From the NCBI GenBank assembly GCA_963576725.1, contig OY755243.1:76034106-76098105 (forward strand): a DNA stretch of 64,000 nt. Direction: 5' to 3'. Within the stretch, counting starts at the first letter, position 1, and every line of letters begins with the position of its first letter. Origin of the DNA: Azorinus chamasolen. Taxonomy: Eukaryota > Mollusca > Bivalvia > Cardiida > Solecurtidae. The notes under the pieces were generated by a model. That model was given only the letters and a program-made list of their open reading frames with translations. It searched no databases and was not told where the DNA came from. Positions 54,215-64,000 of the stretch are shown here, in pieces. Both the position numbers and the translations under genes were made by a program.

Positions 54215-54450
54215 ATTTGAAATCCATAAATACACCTTTCTACGCCTTTGCAAACAGGCTAGACCCAGCTCAGACGTCTCCTATAGGATTTAATTTTATT
54301 TAAAATCCATGATGTCATTATTTCTTACAGTTTATTATTAATTAAATTCTCCTCCAGTACAGTGTCATACAAACATAAGACAATGATTTAACACAATAAA
54401 CACATGATTGGCAATTCTCATGCATGAATATTCATGCAGGAAAGGGTTAA
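54215..54450 (+). mobile_element. Degenerate family A element with internal insertion
   Basis: CCATAAATACACCTTTCTAC, GGCTAGACCCAGCTCAGACG and ATGAATATTCATGCAGGAAA, ending GGGTTAA (54447-54450). About 100 bp near 54320-54410 is foreign. Confidence 0.6.
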
Positions 54451-54621
54451 ACAATATTGATGGTGGACCCGAGGACAAGCTACATGCAAAATATGAAGGC
54501 CCTCGGCCCTACAATTCTGGAAGGGAAGATTGTCATAGTTTTTCGCCGTTTCTTTCATCGTGGCTTTTACTTCAACATGTGCGTTTTGATGACGTCATAA
54601 CAATTCAAATGGACCAAATGA

Positions 54622-55200
54622 AATCATGAAATCGTGAAATTGTGAAATCATGAAATTGTGAAATCGTGAAATTGTGAAATCGTGAAATTTTGAAGTGAAA
54701 TCGTGAAATCGTGAAATTGTGAAATCGTGAAATTGTGAAATCATGAAATTGTGAAATCGTGAAATTTTGAAATTTTGAAGAGAAATCGTGAAATCGTGAA
54801 ATCGTGAAATTGTGAAATTGTGAAATCGTGAAATTGTGAAATTTTGAAGAGAAATCGTGAAATCGTGAAATTGTGAAATCGTGAAATTGTGAAATTGTGA
54901 AATCGTGAAATTGTGAAATCGTGAAATTGTGAAATTTTGAAGTGAAATCGTGAAATTGTGAAATCGTGAAATTGTGAAATCGTGAAATTTTGAAGTGAAA
55001 TCGTGAAATTGTGAAATCATGAAATCGTGAAATCATGAAATTTTGAAGTGAAATCGTGAAATCAGGAAATTGTGAAATCGTGAACTTTTGAAGTGAATTC
55101 GTGAAATCGTGAAATTGTGAAATCGTGAAATCGTGAAATTTTGAAGTGAAATCGTGAAATCGTGAAATTGTGAAATTGTGAAATCATGAAATCATGAATT
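54622..55200. repeat. 8-bp minisatellite, orientation 2, higher-order units
   Basis: GTGAAATC and GTGAAATT alternate, with TTTTGAAGTGAAATCG marking longer units every 70-100 bp. Long frames of Ile-Ser-Phe-His-Asp type on the minus strand come purely from the repeat. Confidence 0.9.
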
Positions 55201-55374
55201 GCTTTGTGTGAAATCTTGAAATGGAAATGTCACCGCCGGTCTTTCGTAATTCTAGTAAAACGAGCCTTCCTTCAAATTTCCCGATACAAAAAAAATAAAA
55301 TCAGAGATTTATCTTCCTTTTCTTTTTAATCCATTCCATGGTGTGATTTTTGTGTGTGTTTTTTTGTTTTTTGT

Positions 55375-55380
55375 TGTTGT

Positions 55381-55411
<31 letters not shown>

Positions 55412-55432
55412 GGTTGGGGGGGGGGGGTTGTG
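55375..55432. repeat. T-run followed by G-runs
   Basis: A T-run then about 22 consecutive G (55391-55412 or so), TT, and further G-runs to 55428. It is prone to quadruplex formation and to sequencing or assembly error. Confidence 0.8.
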
Positions 55433-55780
55433 TGTTTTTTTTTTCAGCAGTTCAATTGTTGTGTCTTTTGCTCATGGGTGTACCTATAGCCATGTCACTT
55501 CTGGTAATGTCAGCTCGGAAAGCTTCATTTATGATAATGGTAAATGTCTGTCTACATTATGTTACACAGGAAACTTTCACAGTAAATGTCATAGTCGAAT
55601 TATCAAGAGGTGTTTATTTCAGACAAAATGTTGTGGAAATAGGGCCTAGTTGTTTTTTAATTTTGTTTATCAGTTTTACAAAATTGCATAACAGAAACAA
55701 TAAGTCGACTTAACTTTTTTGCTGTAAAAAGGTATTTTCAAAATAGCCATTTTCAGATTCTAATTCAGATTCTAATTGCT

Positions 55781-55997
55781 TTGACAATGGACGTCGAAAG
55801 AAACCCAGGCCCCTTTTACGAAATCTCTATGGTAACTGGAATGCACGCAGTATTTAAAAATAAAATGGAATATCTTGCAGACAGCACAGACATGTGCAAT
55901 ATAATATGCCTTACTGAAACAAGGATGGCTTTAATAAATTATTATCTTATACCGGTATCAGACTTTGACTCGGCAACCTACTTTGAAATTTCCGATA
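55781..55997 (+). pseudogene. LINE ORF2 N-terminus with 2A-like DVERNPGP
   Basis: DVERNPGP (55790-55813) matches the 2A ribosome-skipping consensus D-V/I-E-x-N-P-G-P. It is preceded in frame by a hydrophobic stretch (FQILIQILIALTM). The following residues NKMEYL..NIICLTETRM match the start of an apurinic-type endonuclease of CR1-like LINEs. The frame is cut at the TTAA of a family H insertion. Confidence 0.75.
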
Positions 55998-56127
55998 TTA
56001 ACTCTTTCGGCGCCAAATTTCTAATTGCCGTCTGCAATCCAATCTTGTTAAATCATATGGTTAAATAAGGAAAGGGGATAAATAAATACAAATGTCAAAG
56101 TAATAAAGCACAGATATAGAAGGTTAA
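55998..56127 (+). mobile_element. Short family H derivative inside the LINE
   Basis: TTAA at 55998-56001, CTCTTTCGGCGCCAAATTTC, AAATAAATACAAATGTCAAA, then TTAA at 56124-56127. The hairpin and right end are deleted. Confidence 0.6.
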
Positions 56128-56459
56128 AGAAGCGTGTGTTACATTTACTGATAAATATCTTTCATTGGCTAACACCACAGGTGCTAGGCGTGTGGCCATT
56201 TCACAAAATTGCTTATAAATACCTTCAAATACGTTTAGACATCATAACTTGACATTATAAAAAAAAATTAAAAAAAATTGAATTTTTTTTTTTTCGTATA
56301 ATATATTACTATATAAAGGTATGTAACTAAATGGTCCAAAGTGGCAGAAAAAATGCACCAACTACATTCCGCGTCTTGTTACGACGTCAATTTCCGCTCG
56401 ATTTCAATCAAATATGAGTCAATGCACGCAGAAATGTCCAGTCTTTCAAATATACACCA

Positions 56460-56744
56460 TTGATTGCCGATCATAAGCCGAAAAGTTACTGTTTTGAGAC
56501 GATAAACTCCAGCTTAGATTTAGTCGACCGAGTCACTACCGACACATACATGCACATTTTCACCACTGATGACATCGAAAGTCACACTAGATCTCATAAT
56601 ATGGTCCGTTTTCCACTCTCATTCAATAAAACTAACATAACTATTCAACTTACTGTCGATGTCGACCTCAAAGTTACTACCGGTTCTACGAAACTGAAGA
56701 GTTTTCGAAACAACCCGCGGCTGTCAACATTCGGCCAGCCATGA
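56460..56744 (+). CDS. Unrecognised 94-codon frame in left arm of foldback element
   Basis: The frame starts (with a non-ATG codon) at 56460 and reads IADHKPKSYCFETINSSL onward, ending ..RLSTFGQP. The inverted copy at 57457-57741 differs at two residues only (A to G, D to N). Preservation could simply reflect how recently the arms were copied. A second frame begins ATGATTTTTCGTGACC at 56742 and could reach a GCAG|GTAACA donor, but the other arm lacks one T there. No function can be assigned. Confidence 0.25.
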   Translation: MIADHKPKSYCFETINSSLDLVDRVTTDTYMHIFTTDDIESHTRSHNMVRFPLSFNKTNITIQLTVDVDLKVTTGSTKLKSFRNNPRLSTFGQP

Positions 56745-57095
56745 TTTTTCGTGACCCGGAAATGCTTGAAGCGAAGAAGCGACTGGTGCCCGGCAGAGCA
56801 TTTGACTACTATAAAGCAGGTAACAAGTGCCCTGTAAACTGCTGATTATGTTCGCCCAAAATTTAGATTTTCTATTCTAATAAGACTGAAAAAAAGAGAG
56901 AACTAGCTCTATTTAAAATTTAATGACAGCCTTCATTTCATATATATATTAGGAACAATGACTATAGTTACTTGGTAATTATACTGATTATTTTATAATC
57001 GTTTGCTTTCTAATATATGTGTTAATTTATTTTTCATATATAGTGTCCAGCACATGACTGAAAAATGTATACGTCGACTGCATTTTATTTTCCAG

Positions 57096-57324
57096 TTAAC
57101 ATTTCCCTGTTCAATAATCATGTAAGAAAAAGTAACACCATGAATATTTATTAGATTAATTTTTATCATTTTCAAGAGCATGTTTGCTTCGACGAATGGT
57201 ATAGAATTATATCTATATATCATGGCACAAATGGAGTAGATCCTGGTCTTCTACGAGCTATCTGATTTGGGTCTATACTGTTTTCAAATGCGTGAAAAGG
57301 TGTTTATAGGAGGGAAAGGGTTAA
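57096..57324 (-). mobile_element. Family A MITE in foldback spacer
   Basis: TTAA at 57096-57099 and 57321-57324. Right end GGAGGGAAAGGG. Hairpin much reduced (TAGATCCTGGTCTTCTACGA and GATTTGGGTCTATACTG). Confidence 0.7.
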
Positions 57325-57456
57325 CAGGGTGTTTTATACAGAAACCGGGCACCAGTAATCATGTTTACAGGGCACTTGTTACCTGCTTCATAGTAGTCAA
57401 ATGGTCTGCCGGGCACCAGTCGCTTCTTCGCTTCAAGCATTTCCGGGTCACGAAAA

Positions 57457-57741
57457 TCATGGCTGGCCGAATGTTGACAGCCGCGGGTTGTTTCGAAAAC
57501 TCTTCAGTTTCGTAGAACCGGTAGTAACTTTGAGGTTGACATCGACAGTAAGTTGAATAGTTATGTTAGTTTTATTGAATGAGAGTGGAAAACGGACCAT
57601 ATTATGAGATCTAGTGTGACTTTCGATGTCATCAGTGGTGAAAATGTGCATGTATGTGTCGGTAGTGACTCGGTCGACTAAATCTAAGCTGGAGTTTATC
57701 GTCTCAAAACAGTAACTTTTCGGCTTATGATCGCCAATCAA
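57457..57741 (-). CDS. Unrecognised 94-codon frame in right arm of foldback element
   Basis: Inverted copy of 56460-56744 with two residue changes. See that entry. Confidence 0.25.
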   Translation of the reverse strand: MIGDHKPKSYCFETINSSLDLVDRVTTDTYMHIFTTDDIESHTRSHNMVRFPLSFNKTNITIQLTVDVNLKVTTGSTKLKSFRNNPRLSTFGQP

Positions 57742-58280
57742 TGGTGTATATTTGAAAGACTGGACATTTCTGCGTGCATTGACTCATATTTGATTGAAAT
57801 CGAGCGGAAATTGACGTCGTAACAAGACGCGGAATGTAGTTGGTGCATTTTTTCTGCCACTTTGGACCATTTAGTTACATACCTTTATATAGTAATATAT
57901 TATACGAAAAAAAAAAAAAATTCAATTTTTTTTTATTTTTTTTTATAATGTCAAGTTATGATGTCTAAACGTATTTGAAGGTATTTATAAGCAGTATTTG
58001 TGAAATGGCCACACGCCTAGCACCTGTGGCTAACACTGTATTCCTTTGAAAGAAGTAACTATCAGAACAAATGATAAACCTTGGATGAATAGTGACACGA
58101 ATTAGAAATAGACTACATGATAAATATAAATCTACTTAATGGACTTAAATAAATTGAAAACGCAAGGAAATAAGGTAGATAATATGGGAAAAAAACACTC
58201 CATACTTTACTTTTTTGAAAATGCTTGTGGATTAACTGACACTTTACACACTAGTGATCGCAGGTCTTATTGGAAATTAA

Positions 58281-58530
58281 TTGACCCTTCGCTTGCTAAA
58301 TTTTAAAATACATTTCTCCTTCTTTACCCATGTCCTGTTGTATAATTACATATATCTTCACTGTGTACAAGTATTTCGCTGTGCAATTACTGCTGTGGAG
58401 TGCACTTGTTGCACAATCAACTTGTAAATAGTGCAGATCCTGATGAGACAGCTCCTGCAGGAGCTGTCTCATCTTGGTCTTCACTATTTACAGGTAGGTA
58501 TATTGACGTGAATAGCAAGCGAAGGGTTAA
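58281..58530 (-). mobile_element. Hairpin MITE family C inside the LINE
   Basis: Left TTAA mutated to TTGA (58281-58284), right TTAA at 58527-58530. Centre CTCCTGCAGGAG at 58452-58463. LINE coding sequence continues on both sides. Confidence 0.85.
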
Positions 58531-58742
58531 CAGAATTACGTCAACAGCCAGGACACTCGTCAACTATTCCCCCTCGTTTGGATCCCAATCCTGGATCAGT
58601 AATAACGGATGAATCTAAAAGGCAGATATCTCAAATAAGTTCTTTTGTTCCATTTCAAATATTGATGAATCAGACATAAATTAACCGGAATTCCTCAAAT
58701 GTACTGATGCTCCCTTCGATCTTATAAATATTATTAAAAACT

Positions 58743-58840
58743 AGAGGTGTCATTGATGGAAATTTATGTATCGATATATCGATGGGAAAGTATCGACGAT
58801 ATATCGATATATATCGATTTCTATATACGAATATGATTTA
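58743..58840. repeat. Possible hAT end fragment with ATCGATATATCGAT repeats
   Basis: CTAGAGGTGTCATTGATGG is followed by several ATCGATATATCGAT palindromes, as in some hAT ends. The other end was not found. Confidence 0.3.
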
Positions 58841-58975
58841 TTTTCTGTAATTGCACCCATCTGAGTAAAAAGTCAAAAGTACATATTGTCACGATCTCGT
58901 GAATGGTAGCGGGCTTTTAATAACAGCGGATAAAGATAAACATAATGAAACAAGATTCTGATTAAATTTCTACCT

Positions 58976-58981
58976 TTTATT
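58976..58981 (-). promoter_or_regulatory. LTR poly(A) signal
   Basis: AATAAA on the minus strand, about 130 bp downstream of the TATA box. Confidence 0.6.
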
Positions 58982-59100
58982 ATATGTTATTCACTTCTAA
59001 ATATGTTCTATGTTCTAAATTCAACTGAAGTCTAAATTTACATTAATCAACTGAATCTAATTTTGTTAAAGTTCTCACTGTCTGAATTCTGCCAGGCATG

Positions 59101-59110
59101 CCTTTTTATA
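59101..59110 (-). promoter_or_regulatory. LTR TATA box
   Basis: GGTATAAAAAGGCATG on the minus strand. Transcription would start roughly 25-30 bp further, near 59075. Confidence 0.65.
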
Positions 59111-59732
59111 CCAAAAGGGTGAAGCTGGCGGAATTCAGCAGATTACTGCGGAAAACAGTCTCCGCGAGTTTTACCAGCGGAAGTCTAGCGGGATCCTAGC
59201 AGAATTCCTGCAGAATTCTGCACAATCCCGTCAATAAACTTCTAGCAGAAAAATTATAAAACTGTATTAAAAACACTCATTTAACTTTATATAAATGAAA
59301 TAACAAACATCTATGAACCAATTTACCTGATGGAATACATTTCTTAGAACTATTTAGCAGGAAAAGGTGAGATAACTGTATTGACAGATGTCGTCTGATT
59401 TTGACAGCATCAAAATAAACATGACCTAGAATGTAGAATTCTGGTTAAAATTGACATCACTTCCTGTAGAAATGGAGGCAAAAATAGCAGCTGATGTTAT
59501 GAAGAATTCACTTCTTGTTCAAATTCTTCATAAGTTCGCCGAGTTAAAGGAATTGGTTCATAGATATCGGATTACTAATGGATGTGAACTCAATCAGTAC
59601 TTCCTACATGATGATTCAGGATGAAAGGTGAGTATAAGTTGGACCAAATTACTCGATTTTACCCCACCCACAATATAGCCAACATGCCTATAACTACAAG
59701 TGAAACGGAGATGTTACATTACCCCCTTCTTA

Positions 59733-61779
59733 AAAAAATTGGTGTCCTCACAAATGGAATGGATTTAAAGTTAGAATGAGGTCAATAATAAAACATTGGA
59801 TGTTAAATACATAACTTATCAACAAATATGCAAATAATTATTCTTAGTATAGGTATACAAATACTATAACTAAGTAAATTTAAGACACTTTAAGCGCTTT
59901 GCAGTGTCAAATTAGACACAGTACTAAAGACATTTTCTTTCTTTCTCTGAACAAAGAATTTGGAACTTTGTTTTTGCACCAATATATTAATATACTTGCC
60001 ATTCAAAAATAACTTCTCATTTTTGAAACACAAACATATTATATGACTGTGGTCACCACATATTTGAATATACTACATTTACTATCTGAACATGCATTAA
60101 TGGAATAAATAATATTAGACACATTTACATGTACTATTACAGTGAGTCTGGCATATGAAAATACATACCTCATCTTATCAAGATGTTGGGATTGGGAAAC
60201 TGCTTTCAACTGAGACAAATGGTATATGCACTTAACTTCAATATTAAAGTCAATCACTGACTGTAATTTAATGTTTTTACACTACACCTGTAGTTAAATA
60301 TTGTAAAACATCTTATACTTTGTCTCCAGTCTAAGAACTTTCCCATTCCTAAATGGTGAAATATATTCAGCCTTTGGTATTAATGTACCAAACAAATTTA
60401 TCTGTTGCTTTTTCGCAACAATAGAATAATTGTCATAAATAATGGTTAAGATTGTGAATTAGTCAAAGGAAACAATCTGGCAAGCATCAAAAATAAGTAA
60501 TTCATGAACATGTCAATCGAAAATGAAACTTTGAAAATCAATAAAAGAAGATAATCCATGAAAATCTGCACATTTTTCAAGGGAGGTCATTTGCAATCTT
60601 CCATGGGTTACTTACTCACTAATAATTAATATGATTTTTAAAACTTAGGTAACAAATGCTTTCGATAACAAATACTTTCATGATCCTTCGACATAGATCT
60701 ACCATACATTATATTGCAACTCAATCACAGGAAATGTGAAATAATCTGAAACTTTGTGTGTCTACACAATACTGTGCCTCTAGCATTCACAGTAAAACAC
60801 AGTTGCTCTACATTACTATAAGTACAGTACGACAGTCACTTAATGTCATAAAATCTCAAAGTTTAGAGTAGACTAGTGTGAAAAGCATATCCATGGTAGC
60901 TACTTTACCTAAAATAAAGTCCTTGTGCGTTGACCTTAATCTTAAGTAATAAAATTAATAAAATTCTTAACAGATGCAATATCATTGCATAGCTAGGTAC
61001 TACCAATAAATAAGGAAATATTATTTAAGTGGATATACTGTCCATAGGTACATGGATATAAAGTCTATGATTCTGTACACATGCATAGGTTGGAGACATG
61101 TAGTCTATCACTGCAATGGAATGTCTATAATGATCGAGACATGTTTCTGTAGCTGGATCCGGATCATATACAGTTATTTCCAGCAATCTGGTAGTCAGAA
61201 GATCTTATATGAAAATGTCCAATGACACATGGATATAAATTGGAAAGTCTCTGGTAATTTAAAACTGTATTCCCATGTGTATACAAAACTCCATGTGCGG
61301 TTATAACGGGTCTCACATAAAATAAATCACAAGGTAGAGGCCATCAAATGTTCACTGGAAAAACAGCACTACATATCAGAATCTGTAGGCTTAATATTTT
61401 TAAATTTCTATTTACAGTCCTTATTTTACTTAATGAAGTTATACTGTTCTGTAGATCAGCGCATATTTTTCTTAATGAAGTTATACAGTTCTGTAGATCA
61501 CAATACTATAATTGTCTATCTGTAATAAGTGGATAATCGTATGGTTCATATACTCAGGGTGCAGTCCATGGCTAAATCACAGCAGATAGAACATTAAAAA
61601 TCACTGCAGACTGTTTCTATGAAGTATCTCTCTGAAGTATCTATTTGATCATAATAATAATAACAGTCTATGATATCAAATTATCATACATTGTATATGT
61701 TATACTATACTGGAGGATGATGTTATGTGTTGTCTGCTCAATTGTATCTGTGGTCGTAATTTCTTTGGTTGTAGTGTCT
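59733..61779 (-). other. Non-coding internal region of the Ty3 element
   Basis: AT-rich with only short frames. The integrase catalytic core (DDE) and any envelope-like gene expected here are not detectable in any frame. Confidence 0.5.
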
Positions 61780-64000
61780 CTAGGGGGCTCTAGGTGTTGT
61801 ACATGGGGGTTTATTGGCACCACATGTTTCACATGTTGCAACCCAGTTATTGCAGTCTTCTCGAATACCGTGCCAATAGTATCTTTGGACAAGTTTCTCC
61901 TTGGTCTTTTTCTTCCCAAGGTGACCAGACAACACACTATTATGCATCTGGTAAAGAACATCTTTTCTCAACCCTGCAGGTACAATTAACTGCGTAAAGG
62001 ATCCTGAGTCATCCTTTTTCTCAAATTTCCTGAATAATAAGCCATTATTCAAAACAAGTGCATTCCAGCACAGAATATAATGCCTTGTAGCTGGACTTGC
62101 TACTGAAATTTCGTGTTCTGTGGGACGTATCCCTGACAGGAACCATTTTAAAACCGGACCAATATCCTTGTCCGCCGCCAGTAAATCCTTCAGGTCGCCT
62201 ATACTGTACCCCTCTGACCATGGTACATAACTATTAAGAAAATCTGCTCTCGAACGAGTTTTGATTTCCCGACACATTTTATATGTGTCTTTTACCATTA
62301 ACTTCTTGACTTTTGAGACAACATCAATTAAGATGCCCAATATTTTATTCCATGCAAAAACATTATTTACCCATGTTTTATGGAGTATCATACTTATCCA
62401 TGTAAGTATACATAGTACTGCTGTTATGTCAATTCCCTTACAGTACTGAATCACAGATAACACTGTATCTGCTAGCTTCATCGACAAAGTATACATGGTT
62501 AGAAGTATTAACCATATACTTGTCACATTGACTTCTTTTAACTTTTCCCAGGACTTGTTTACTACATCTTTCCAGTCCTTTTGAGTCTCTATAGTATTGC
62601 GTCTTGCAATCTCTAGAACTTCACTTCTAGAAGAGTCTTTGAAAAAGTTGCTGTCCATCTGATCAGCTCTTTTTTTGCACTTATTGCAAGGACCACATTT
62701 TAGCTTTTCATCTGTTTCGACTTCAGGGCAGGAACAGTCTTTAGGATTGGGGCATCGTGAAAGACTGTCTGCATTTCCATGTTTGGACCCTTGGCGATAT
62801 TCAACAGTGAAATGGTATTCTGACAGAATCTCGAGCCATCTAGCGACTTGACCTTTCGGGGACTTGAGGTTGAAAAGCCACTTCAATGCTTGATGATCTG
62901 ATCTGCATTTAAATTGTCTCCCTAATAGATAGTGTCTGAAGTATTCAACAAAGTATCTAAGAGCTAAGAGTTCTTTATCTGTAACGCAATAGTTTCTTTC
63001 GGCCTTATTTAGTGAACGACTAGCATAAGCAATTACTTTTTCCTTGTCGTTTTGAACTTGGCTTAATACTGCGCCAATTCCGAAACCACATGCGTCTACA
63101 TCTAATATGAATTCACCTTCACTGGCGGGAAGAGACATGATGGGCGGGCTTGCTAGGGTGTTCTTTAGAGACTGAAATGCAGATTCACATTCTTTGGTCC
63201 ATTTCAATTTGCTTTCTTTTTTGGTCAGGTCAAACAGGGGTTTTGCAACTACACTGAAACTTTTTATGTGTTTCCTGTAATATGAGCACATGCCTAAGAA
63301 TTGTTTCACCTCAGTAACATTACTTGGAATTTTCCATTGTAAAACTTTAGCTACATTGTTTGGATCGGGCTTTATTCCTTTTTCAGACACTCTAAAACCG
63401 AGAAAAGTGACCTCTTCCTGCAAGAGATTGCATTTCTTAGGTTTAAGTTTTAAGTTTGCTTCTCTGAACCTCTGCAAAACTGCCTTTAGTCTTTCATTGT
63501 GCTCTTCCAATGTTGAACCAAATACAATACAGTCATCTATGTATATAATACATGTTTGCCATTGCAATCCCTTCAAAGCTAACTCCATGACACGTTGAAA
63601 AGTTGCACCACTGTTTGTCATGCCAAATGGGGTGGATGTAAATTCATAATGACCATATTTTGTTGAGAATGCGGTTTTAGGGATGTCCTGTTGTCTTACT
63701 GGGACTTGAAAATAACCTGATGTTAAATCTAATGTGCTAAAAATGTTGGCACCTGATACCGAATCGATACATTCATCGACCTTGGGGATTGGGAACGCAT
63801 CAACTTTAGTGACCTGATTCACTTTGCGATAATCGACGCAGGGTCTACATGTTTTGTCTTTTTTAATCACGAGGCACAGAGGTGAGGACCATGGACTGTT
63901 CGAAGGACGAATAACACCTTGATCGAGGAGTTTGTTTATTGCTTTTTTTCTTCCCCAGCGAAAGCTGTTGGTACACGCCGAAAAGGTTGTTTGACCGGCT
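61780..64000 (-). pseudogene. Ty3/Gypsy pol: RT - RNase H - hydrophobic insert - integrase zinc domain
   Basis: Residue 1 is taken at the codon at 63868-63870. RT shows CVDYRKVN (11-18), FSTLDLTSGYFQV (44-56) and catalytic YIDD (110-113). RNase H shows LDVDACGFGIGAVLSQ (about 256-271) and DKELLALRYFVEYFRHYL (298-315). A Cys-rich patch (379-398) and a strongly hydrophobic region (about 450-520) follow. The integrase HHCC zinc domain uses H643, H650, C680 and C683. A stop comes right after CTTPRAP, before any DDE core. Upstream of residue 1 the conserved RT lead-in (SPWSSPL) is in frame, but the frame breaks at a 7-T run at 63943-63949. The copy is defective. Confidence 0.85.

Larger units (their letters stand above)
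56176..58028. mobile_element. 1.85-kb foldback element with 8-bp target duplication
   Basis: GCTAACAC is repeated exactly at 56168-56175 and 58029-58036. The element starts CACAGGTGCTAGGCGTGTGG and ends with the complement. Arms of about 665 bp (56176-56841 and about 57364-58028) are nearly identical. The LINE frame continues from one side of the duplication to the other, which confirms a clean insertion. The 8-bp duplication suggests an hAT- or P-like mechanism. The roughly 520-bp spacer contains a family A MITE. Confidence 0.85.
55740..58745 (+). mobile_element. LINE remnant carrying a 2A-like motif, split by three later insertions
   Basis: Coding fragments lie at about 55740-55997, 56128-56175 plus 58037-58280, and 58531-58745. 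Their order fits a LINE ORF2: 2A-like leader, start of endonuclease, endonuclease-RT linker (NDKPWMNSD.., DTLHTSDRRSYWKLI), then pre-RT (RLDPNPGSVITDESK). Between them sit a family H derivative, a 1.85-kb foldback element and a family C MITE. Stops and frameshifts show it is dead. The middle of the endonuclease and the RT itself are absent. Confidence 0.75.
58887..59718 (-). repeat. 3' LTR of the Ty3/Gypsy element, 832 bp
   Basis: Read on the minus strand it starts TGTAACATCTCC and ends GATCGTGACA, giving TG..CA ends. A polypurine tract AAGAAGGGGG lies immediately upstream (59722-59731). It contains a TATA box and a poly(A) signal in sensible order. The 5-bp flank CATAT (58882-58886) is the likely target site but cannot be checked without the other LTR. 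Confidence 0.75.
58887..64000 (-). mobile_element. Ty3/Gypsy LTR retrotransposon, runs off the right edge
   Basis: A 3' LTR (58887-59718), a polypurine tract just inside it, about 2 kb of non-coding sequence, and pol (RT, RNase H, integrase zinc domain) are present in the correct order for the minus strand. Gag, protease and the 5' LTR would lie beyond the window. The integrase core is missing. Confidence 0.85.

Noticed and set aside
54595..55036. Two overlapping frames of Ile-Ser-Phe-His-Asp repeats
   Set aside because: They come from the 8-bp minisatellite and are open in several frames at once.

Overview
The window is eukaryotic DNA, most likely from a bivalve mollusc and probably a heterodont. 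This is inferred from a long-intron gene built from PAN, sushi (CCP) and C-type lectin exons, a high load of short palindromic transposons, tRNA-derived SINEs, molluscan-style LINE and Ty3 retroelements, and abundant microsatellites. There are no bacterial-style operons. No species can be named from sequence alone.

One host gene can be reconstructed, on the minus strand between about 47.6 kb and 16.3 kb. Ten exons with good splice sites and compatible phases give a predicted 622-residue protein: signal-like N-terminus and PAN/apple domain (47276-47608), a 37-nt linker exon (39579-39615), six sushi modules (33909-34076, 30954-31160, 27148-27327, 22120-22326, 21158-21337, 18812-19000), and a C-type lectin-like domain split over two exons (18064-18231, 16288-16487) that ends at a stop codon. 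Every sushi exon and the first lectin exon are phase 1-1, so any of them can be gained, lost or skipped without a frameshift. The middle of the gene has grown by duplication of a two-exon sushi block. One duplicate exon (about 29704-29875) is broken next to a TAG microsatellite.

Almost everything else is mobile DNA. At least a dozen families of 130-270 bp hairpin elements (called A to K here) fill introns and flanks. Families A, B, C, H and I are bounded by TTAA with CCC..GGG-like ends, as in piggyBac-type elements. Families D and E are bounded by TA with CAGTAAAACC-like ends, as in pogo/Tc1 types. Many of them share the same 12-bp palindrome, CTCCTATAGGAG, at the exact centre of otherwise unrelated arms. 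Several are nested inside one another.

Larger elements are: a degenerate mariner transposase (11.4-12.5 kb, minus); a 5'-truncated LINE with reverse transcriptase (24.5-26.9 kb, minus); a degenerate Tc1 transposase (42.2-43.1 kb, plus); a 574-bp TA-flanked element (45.5-46.1 kb); a 3.29-kb inverted-repeat element with subterminal TGTACGGCGAATAG boxes (49.4-52.7 kb); a LINE remnant carrying a 2A-like DVERNPGP motif (55.7-58.7 kb) into which a 1.85-kb foldback element with an 8-bp target duplication is nested; and a Ty3/Gypsy element running off the right edge (58.9-64.0 kb, minus) with a recognisable LTR, pol with an unusual hydrophobic insert, and no integrase core.

The region from 0 to 16 kb, most of 48-55 kb, and the gaps between listed features contain no supportable host coding sequence.
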